NCBI GenBank assembly: GCA_021234155.1
Contig: JAJEKV010000004.1
Location: forward strand, 124,001-188,000
Direction: 5' to 3'
Source of the DNA: Isoetes taiwanensis
Lineage: Eukaryota > Streptophyta > Lycopodiopsida > Isoetales > Isoetaceae
DNA: 64,000 bases
Each line of letters opens with the position of its first letter. Positions within the stretch are counted from its first letter, which is position 1. The position numbers and the translations under genes were made by a program. Positions 57,052-64,000 of this stretch are shown here, piece by piece. The notes under the pieces are model-generated. The model was given only the letters and a program-made list of their open reading frames with translations. It had not been told where the DNA came from and did no database searches.

Positions 57052-58352
57052 CTAAATTTGCCTCTTTAGCACTATCGCGTTCATCCTCATCGTCACTTCC
57101 ATCCTTATCGCTATCACTTTCTGCAGAGTGATTTCTTTGGAAGTAGATGAGTCAGCCACCGAAAGATTGAGAACTAGAGGAGGCATTTGTCTTTGGGCTA
57201 TTTCTGACTTATCCAACTTCGGCATTACCTTCTCTTTCATCTTCCTACAAGTCCAAAATATGACATTTTATTATTCCTTTTTAAACACAAAACTCAAAAC
57301 ATACAAATTAAAAATTGCACCTTTTCTTCGAAGAGGCCGACAATGTCTAGATCCTCTGAATCCAATACAATACTTGGGGCATCGATACTGGCAATATCAT
57401 TGCCCATGGGATTACTCACTTCCGCGTCTAGATTGATCTTTGAAGTGTCTGCTTCATCATCCTATATATAAAAGACGGTGCAAATGAATTAAAGAACGCT
57501 AGAAACATCCATATAGACATTCAAATTAATTATTGGCGATAGGTCCTAATGAGCATAATGGAAAATTTTTGGTAATGAAGGATGCACGTGTAACAAAATA
57601 CAAATTTAAATGTTCATACCTTGTTAGAAGTTGACTTTGCCTTGAATATACACTTCGTGGGACCTTTTCCGGCGAAATCCCTGGCATCAAACTTGTAAAG
57701 CAACAAGGATTTAATTTATGAGTTAAAGATCATACTAACTATATGAATTTATAAATGTTCCTTACCTTTTCTCCAGATACCTCTTGCGTCCTAATCCAGT
57801 CCTTAAACCCACCTGCCTGGATTATTTCTTCTACTTGCATGGCAGTAGGATATCCACAATAATACTTAAACTAAAAACAGTAATGAAACAAAATATGAAA
57901 TCCTTCGATGTATAACACGACATTAACAAGTATAACAAGATATATAAGTTAGTATTTAATTTTTCGCACTTACAAATTCAGCTTTGATCGAGTCCAATCC
58001 CCCTGATCCTGTCCTAGGCTTCCTCTTTCTTGCAGCAGCAACATTCTTTTTGTCTTCGTTTTCCTTCTTACTATCTTCCTTAAATAACTCCCATGCCTTC
58101 TCTTTCTTGCAATCTGTAGGTTTCCTCATTCTTGGATTTTCTCGTACCTGTTTCCTCAACTTACAATACATATGTACAATCATTTAGAAAGTAAAGTATG
58201 AAAATGAACACCAAAAAACAAGAATGTTCACCTATAATCGTTCCATTTCTTGCCAAGCCTTGACAAGACCCATCGATTAGAGAAACCCGTGCCATAGTGG
58301 TTTTCAAATCATAAAGGACTCTTTCTTTGTGGCTTCTTTTACCAAAGGCCAT
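57052..58352 (-). CDS. Spliced minus-strand gene in CACTA-2, unknown (possible TNPA-like)
   Basis: Exon-like segments with consensus splice edges on the minus strand. 58352-58232 (MAFGKRSHKERVLYDLKTTM ... GLARNGTII). About 58165-57975, a basic stretch (MRKPTDCKKEKAWELFKEDS, AAARKRKPRTGSGGLDSIK) ending at GTAAGT. 57885-57775 (YYCGYPTAMQVEEIIQAGGF, KDWIRTQEVSGEK). 57690-57620 (FAGKGPTKCIFKAK). 57460-57325, acidic (DDEADTSKINLDAEVSNPMG). 57246-57052, the last. Further exons may lie upstream to about 58480. Its place beside TNP2 suggests the element's second, DNA-binding protein, but I see no defining motif; a captured host gene is possible. Confidence 0.45.
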
Positions 58353-58519
58353 GGCTGATCTATGTCATGGCAATGAAGTCGACAAGCTCCATAGCATATC
58401 TCATAAACTTTTTTTCCTTCATCCATATGTATCTGCCCTCCTTCATAAACACAAACCTGGTGCACACATCAAGCCAAATTTACATAAGGAGATCAAAACC
58501 CTAAGTTTATCAATTTAAC

Positions 58520-59533
58520 CATGCCAAATTTTAGAGTTAGTCAATGTTCAGCGAGCATCTACATGATGGAAGGCCAAAGGTGGATAACAACTCATGTTCC
58601 AAATCAGCCAAAGGTGGACATCAACTCATACTAGCAGATTACAGGGTGTTATAGCAGTATTGGCAGCATTTTCTAGCATAAAAAGTCAAGAACATTTCGG
58701 CAGATTGAAAGGTTGCGAAACTGGCTGAAACCTGCAGATGCATTTGTTAGCTGCATTCCACAAACTACACAACGAATTGACGAGGAAGACAGTTATAGTA
58801 AGAACGCAGCTTGAGCAGAGAGGAATATGCTAGGTAGTTAAGAATTTGAAGGAGAATAAAAAAATGCTTACTAGTTGTCATATGCGCAATATAAGCCCGG
58901 GTAAGGGTTACAATGCGACCCAGAACAGCAACAAGTTCATCATTGCTTTAACAAATAACGGTTTTGTACAGGAAGAAAACAATGGCATACCGCAACCCGA
59001 ACGACAACAAGTTCATCATTGCTTCAACAAATAACGGTTTTGTACAGGAAGAAAACAATGTCATAAAAGTTCCAGAAATTTTATGGATAAAAGAATGGAG
59101 GTATTTTACCCATTGAGAAGCCAATGGTGCTTTACATCTTAACTGTTTGCGCAAATCAGCGTGCCATACTGCCTTTTCTTGTATGGCCCCAAAGTGGTGT
59201 AACTTACATAAAAAAGACACTAATTGGGCCACTTCAAGCTGTAAGGGTTTACCATTGAATTGAGCCAGCACTAGATAGGAGAAAAATTAAATCCTTCCAA
59301 TTGAGGCCATTCATCTGCTCGCAAATCCAGCATGCATCTTTTGTGAGCCATAGAGGGCTGCAGGTTTCAGCTATCAAATACATGAGCCTTTATGAGTGTC
59401 CTTGAAAACGTAAGGTTTATCCCTGGCAATCTAGATTGGGCAGCACTTTTCAACCTGAAAAGGGGTACCTTTATTATCTTGCAAAAGGTATTGTAAGTAA
59501 CCACATCCTATCCATCATCGTCAACTCCTATGT
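58520..59533. other. Interval between the two CACTA-2 genes, with a 76-bp tandem duplication
   Basis: ACAAGTTCATCATTGCTT...ACGGTTTTGTACAGGAAGA at 58931 repeats at 59007 (period 76). The two genes diverge from here, so promoters of both are expected in this stretch. No clear gene. Confidence 0.6.
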
Positions 59534-61836
59534 GTGATCCATGCGATACTATTTTTGATGAAGTGGCTCTTTGTTGGTGTAAAAAATGTGCTGGGAGTAA
59601 GCGGAAAACGTTCGACACTCGAGAGCAACATAGATTTGCTTATGGATTGTGTCGAAATGCACCGGTTCAAAAAAATGTACGAGGAGTACGAGACCAGGTA
59701 CATTGGTATTTGTTAATATATAGCTAAATACGTTTTAGGGGATTATCCACATATTTATTATACTTCTTTGATCACAGACATCAACTAGCTCGACTGACCA
59801 ATCATTGGATGGGGATTTTGCTCCCGAGCCTGGTTTAGTCGAAGCTATTAACAATTTTTTTCTAACAAATGAAACTGAAGGCACTGAAGTTGCATTTGAA
59901 GCTCAAGACAATAATAATCAAGTCATGGATGAGCCATTCAATTTAGAGCTACACAAACCATTATATCCAAATGCTAAAATCTCTCGTCTGGCGGCATGTC
60001 TATTAATTATAAATCTCCAACACAAGTGCGGATGGAGCAACAATAGTGTTTCGCAACTATTCAGGTAAGATATAGAATAAAATAGAATAGTTATTGTTAT
60101 TATGTAGTTGCCATAATTACCTAGATATGGATTTCATATTTTTTTGTAGCTTGTTGGGGGATATTCTACCAGATGGCCATTGCCTTCCAAGGGATAGACG
60201 AGACACATATAAATGTTTGAGTCAATTTGGACTTGAGTATAATGCAATCCATGCATGCCCCAATGATTGTATTCTCTACCGCAATGATTATGCAGACTTG
60301 GAGACTTGCCCAAAATGCAACGAGCCTAGATATGATGTTAAGATGAAAACTGCAGGAGTCCCAAGGAAGGTCTTGCGGCATATGCCATTGATACCAAGGT
60401 TGCAAAGGGTGTTTCGATGCCCTTCACTAAGTGCACTTATGGAGTTCCATTCAAAGCATCGGAGCACAGATGGAGTTTTACGACTTGCAGTTGATGGTGA
60501 AGCAATGAAACACATTGAGGACAAGTGGCCAATGTTTAAAACAGAACCAAGAAACTTGCGTCTTGCCATTGGTTTAGAGGGGGTTTGTCCTTTTGGTCAC
60601 ATGTCCTCAAGTCATAGTGTGTGGCCTGTTGTGGTAGTGAATTATAACATCCCTCCTTGGATGGCAACAAAAGCAGGGCACCTCATGTTGACACTTATTG
60701 TTCCAGGTATGTACCAATCTCATTTCAAATTAAATATATGTAGCAACAACATATATATTCTAACTAGTTTCAAATTAGGCAAGTATCAAGTTAAAAATAT
60801 GGATGTATATCTAGAGCCACTTATTGAAGAGTTGCAAATACTGTGGAAAGGGATTCAAATGCACGACATAACCAGGTCGCCTCAGGCATTTACCTTTCAT
60901 GTTATATGTTGTTTCACCATTCATGATTATCCGGGATTTGGTTATGCATCAGGTGTGTATATATTGTACGTTGTAAGATATAGGCTCTATTTTATTGATG
61001 GTTGTAAAGTTTTTCACATCTTTTTTTCTTGATGCATAGGTTTGCAAACAAGTGGAAAGTTCGGATGCCCTTCATGTGGAGCTGAGTTGCCATGCTATCG
61101 CTCGAAGCATTTATCTAAACAAATATATCATGGCCATAAGAAATTTTTGCCACCTACACATCACATGCGTGGATGCGTAAGTACCGAAAAACCACGAAGA
61201 AGAACTCCTAAGGATTGGTTAGACACTTGGGTAGATGCCCGTGGATCTCAAAATGTAACTGAGGATAGTTTGGTAGTTCCTCCCCCTGGTATGAAACAAC
61301 TTTCTATTTTCTATCAACTTGAGTACTGGTCACAACTAAAAATTGCACACTTGCTTGAACCCATGCACATCTTTAAGAATGTTGGCAACTCATTATGGAG
61401 ACATCTAATTGGTGATTGTGATACTCTGGCTAGTAGAAATGATTTGAAAGATCAAAACATGATGCCCCAATTATGGCCACCACAAAATGGGAAAAAGTGC
61501 AAAAGTGCACCTTGGGTACTAAGCAAACAAGAGGAGAAGCAAGTCAAACAGGTGATATCTAGTATGAGAACACCCACAGGTTATGGGGCATCTTTGCGTA
61601 AGGCATTTACCAAAGACGGTGAGCTTAAAGGATTGAATACACACGATTGGCACAAATTTTTACAAGTAAGTCTGTGATTTTCATTTTAGCATTTCATTTT
61701 ATTTTATGTTGACGAGAATGTTGAAGTTGAAAGTGTGCCTCAACATCTACTGCATCTACAACTTGGTGATGATGAGTTGGAGGATATTGAACAAGATGTA
61801 ATAGACGAGGCATCACTTGCAAGTTTGGCATTGTAA
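59534..61836 (+). CDS. TNP2-type CACTA transposase, C-terminally shortened
   Basis: Spliced gene with good GT-AG edges. Exon 1 is about 59534-59700 (FKKMYEEYETRYI). Exon 2 is 59777-60064 (KPLYPNAKISRLAACLLIIN). Exon 3 is 60150-60706 (LLGDILPDGHCLPRDRRDTY, CPKCNEPRYDVKMKTAGVPR, AVDGEAMKHIEDKWPMFK, FGHMSSSHSVWPVVVVNYNI). Exon 4 is 60779-60952 (NMDVYLEPLIEELQILWKG). Exon 5 is 61040-61665 (GKFGCPSCGAELPCYRSKHL, KKFLPPTHHMRGC, AHLLEPMHIFKNVGNSL, THDWHKFLQ). A last short acidic exon ends at 61836 (EDIEQDVIDEASLASLAL). Motifs and order match the TNP2 family. The large C-terminal region that normally follows THDWH is missing, so activity is doubtful. All five main exons are open and free of frameshifts, unlike most genes here. 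Confidence 0.9.
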
Positions 61837-62084
61837 CTGGTTTGAAGTTATATAATTTTATTTATCTATTTGCATTTAAAAGTTATGTACAACAATACTT
61901 TTCTCTCCATAGGCCGATTGGTCTCCGTGGACGATAAAAACAATTCTATTCTATTCTATATGAACGATTGCCAATTTCATATGTAGATAATAGTAAGTAT
62001 TGATTCAAATATGCAATTCTAATGCTAAAATACATGAAATCTTATGACCTTAGATGTGACTATGGATTGACATAAATCTTGACA

Positions 62085-62573
62085 ATAATGATGAGACATG
62101 ATATGTGACAATATGGGTGATATTAGGAGCAACAACTGTTATGGCATATACTATGGCCACAAAAATTGACAAAATTTTTGACACTAAAGGTGCTATTATA
62201 TTTGATGCTAATAACACCACCTATAATGTCACTAGTTGGCGTTGACACTAATACCGATGCTACATGTGTAATAATAGGCAACACTATAATTGCTGCAAAT
62301 AACAGCACTTATAACGTCACCAGTGGTACTGACATTAATGCTAATGCCGATGTTATGTGTGTAACAACTAGTGACGCTACAACTGATGCTACTAGCAACA
62401 TATATAGTGTCATAACAAAACGAGTGGCACTATTGGTGACACAAAGGGTGATATTATTCCTGACACAAATTGCCTCACTTCTAGCATCATCTTCGTCTAA
62501 ATGTCATCAATAATGTCATAGTGTATATTTGCCAATGTTGTGGTGACGTTTTGCTGACACTAATTGACCTATG
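62085..62573. repeat. CACTA-2 right subterminal GTCA array and eroded TIR
   Basis: About fifteen TGAC/GTCA cores (TTGACACTAA, ACGTCACCAGT, GTGACGCT, GGTGACACAA, CTGACACTAA), mirror-like to the left array. It ends TGACACTAATTGACCTATG at 62573 before CTG. Compared with the left end, about 11 bases of the TIR are deleted. Confidence 0.8.
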
Positions 62574-63219
62574 CTGGCGACGGTTGAGCACTCGAGCAGA
62601 CTGAAAATACTCTAGATTTCGATGATATATATAGACAGTGACCTTATAAAGAGATCCCTCTAGGAAACGTCCCCACTCCTCGAAAGAATCCACTATCGCC
62701 AACAACTCCTTGTCATAAATGGGATAGTTGATTTCAGCAGCCTAAAACTTTCGTGAGTGATAGGTGATTGGATGCAATTCATAGTCATCTCCCTCCTGTA
62801 ACAGGATCCCACCAAGAGCAAAATCAGAAGCATCTGCTTCGACGACATATGGGCACAAAGGATCTGCATGAGCAAGAGCTGGCGCCGTGGTAAAAGCATG
62901 CTTCAGAGTAATGAAGGCAGATTCTGCTTCTACACTCCATTCAAATGGCACGTCCTTAACGGTCAGGCATGTCAAAGGAAGGGCAATCTCCGAATAATCC
63001 CGAATAAAACGCCGATAGAAATTGGCAAACCCAAGAGAACATTGTACGTCTCAAACGGATGAAGGTGTTTGCCACTCCAAAACAGTGTTGGCCTTTTCGG
63101 ATCCATAGAGACTCCATGTGGAGTGATATGATAGCCAAGGAACTCCACATTATTCTGCTCGAACTGACACTTCTCAAATTTGGCATATAACCCATGCCCA
63201 CGAAGCTTCTGAAGGACCT
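62574..63219 (-). pseudogene. RT end and RNase H start of element D
   Basis: Read from 63219 down: [20 protein letters not shown] and [18 protein letters not shown] (RT thumb), a frameshift near 63040, [19 protein letters not shown], then RNase H (YVVEADASDFALGGILLQEG with the catalytic aspartate, ELHPITYHSRKF) and [15 protein letters not shown] at the CACTA junction. RT upstream of the thumb, protease and gag are missing; LTR sequence abuts directly. Confidence 0.85.
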
Positions 63220-63221
63220 GT

Positions 63222-63568
63222 CGAACCGGAATGGTTCGACAAGAAGGAGGTGCCTCCTTATATATCTAAGCCAATGGTCAGGATCGCACCACCCCAATGG
63301 ATGAGATCGCGCCAAGTGTCGCGCATGCATTTAAGTTCTAGAATATTATAGAACCTCCTGGAGATAGTCCCACATATAAGAAAGACGTGAGGCAATATCT
63401 CCAACATATATTGGTAGTGCACTTGACAAGGGTGTATCACTCGCATCTGGAAGGTTGCGGGTTCAAACCCTGTCTTGTGCAACTACCCTTTTGCATCCGT
63501 ATGACGACCATTTTTTGTACATACGAGTATAATGTTCGTATGATGCGAATACCCGTATGGTCGTCACA
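63222..63568 (-). repeat. 5' LTR of element D, joined to RT
   Basis: Matches 28822-29177. On the + strand, GGTAGTGCACTTGACAAGGG ... GCGGGTTCAAACCCTGT ... GTGCAACTACC looks like a tRNA-like cloverleaf, with acceptor pairing GGTAGT/ACTACC and a T-arm-like GGTTCAAACCC. Its inner end runs straight into RT coding sequence, so everything from primer site to mid-RT is deleted. Confidence 0.75.
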
Positions 63569-64000
63569 CGGGGAAGATGGGGAAGTAAAGAGTTTTATGT
63601 CAAAAACTAGGCGATGACAAAATGGAAACAAACCACGTGTTTGTAAAGGGCAATCCCTCGATGTGTCAACATCTTGTTTTTATTAACAGCAGACAGACAC
63701 AACACATGGGAAGATTTGCACTCACCCGATATGTTTTTGAACTTTAATGGGGACACCCAATCCAGAGGCCTAACCATTAGTCCTTCACCATAGCCCTTGA
63801 TTCTTCACAAACATCATCCCTCCCCCCCCCAAAAAAAAAAAAAAAAAAAAAAACCCCGGAAATGCAGGCTTGGGGTGACGGATAGTGTGGGGATAGAGAA
63901 GTTACATTCATGAAACTTATTTATACATGATTATTTAGTGGAGTTTGATGGTATGCTTTGCTGTTGTTGGTGCTATATAATGAAATGTTAGCTATGCGGG
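63569..64000. other. Right flank, unassigned
   Basis: No gene seen. A C-run followed by an A-run occupies about 63823-63853. Confidence 0.5.

Larger units (their letters stand above)
30891..62573 (+). mobile_element. CACTA-2 transposon (contains element C and a Helitron)
   Basis: The left end CACTACAAGAGAAG starts at 30891 after CTG (30888-30890). The right end at 62573 is followed by CTG again (62574-62576), the expected 3-bp duplication. The inner ends mirror each other: GGTCGATTAGTGTCA at the left, complement of TGACACTAATTGACC at the right. Both ends carry GTCA-rich subterminal arrays. The right terminus lacks about 11 bases (CTACAAGAGAA), so the element is probably locked in place. It encodes a TNP2-type transposase (59534-61836) and a minus-strand spliced gene. 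Without element C it is about 8.7 kb. Confidence 0.88.

Overview
The window is transposon-dominated nuclear DNA from a land plant. It holds chromodomain Ty3/Gypsy elements with an initiator-Met tRNA primer site, a Tat-like Gypsy element, CACTA elements with a TNP2 transposase and a Rep/helicase Helitron ending in hairpin-CTAG. I recognise no intact host gene. Such dense nesting suggests a large genome; I cannot name the species (a fern, lycophyte or gymnosperm would fit as well as an angiosperm).

Layout. (1) 553-9805: Tat-like Gypsy element on the + strand with near-identical 1.15 kb LTRs. It carries an extra RNase H between protease and reverse transcriptase (RT). (2) 9806-10280: one end of a CACTA element (CACTA-1). 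(3) 10550-23664: Gypsy element A, - strand, flanked by CCGGC target duplications. It interrupts the gag gene of a related element B, whose pieces are 10281-10549 and 23670-28352 (- strand). (4) 28822-30890 plus 62574-63568: halves of another Gypsy element (element D, - strand), split in its RNase H gene by CACTA-2 (30891-62573, CTG duplication). (5) CACTA-2 contains Gypsy element C (32335-55341, + strand, GCAAG duplication). Element C in turn contains a Helitron (about 36.2-45.9 kb). The nesting is four layers deep.

The main discovery is in elements A, B and C, one Gypsy/chromovirus family. Upstream of the usual gag-protease-RT-RNase H-integrase-chromodomain genes all three carry two extra genes. 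The first encodes a protein ending in a histone H3 fold. In B and C it begins with the H3 tail (MARTK...), separated from the fold by a long charged linker. The second, called ORF-B here, encodes a conserved protein of about 470-500 residues that I do not recognise. Element A has the best-preserved H3 core. Element B keeps one 382-codon H3 frame broken by only two stop codons. Element C has a clean ARTKQT tail and a frameshifted core. Three of the accessory genes have a TATA box 108-115 bases before the start codon, so they look like independently transcribed units. The same elements encode an integrase chromodomain, the class of domain that reads methylated H3 tails. An element-encoded H3 tail next to an H3-tail reader suggests a chromatin-targeting or silencing-evasion strategy; that function is inference.

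Most pol genes contain frameshifts. Paired LTRs also differ by clusters of short indels, so part of the apparent decay could be sequencing or assembly error. Element names (A, B, C, D, CACTA-1, CACTA-2, ORF-B) are labels for this report only.
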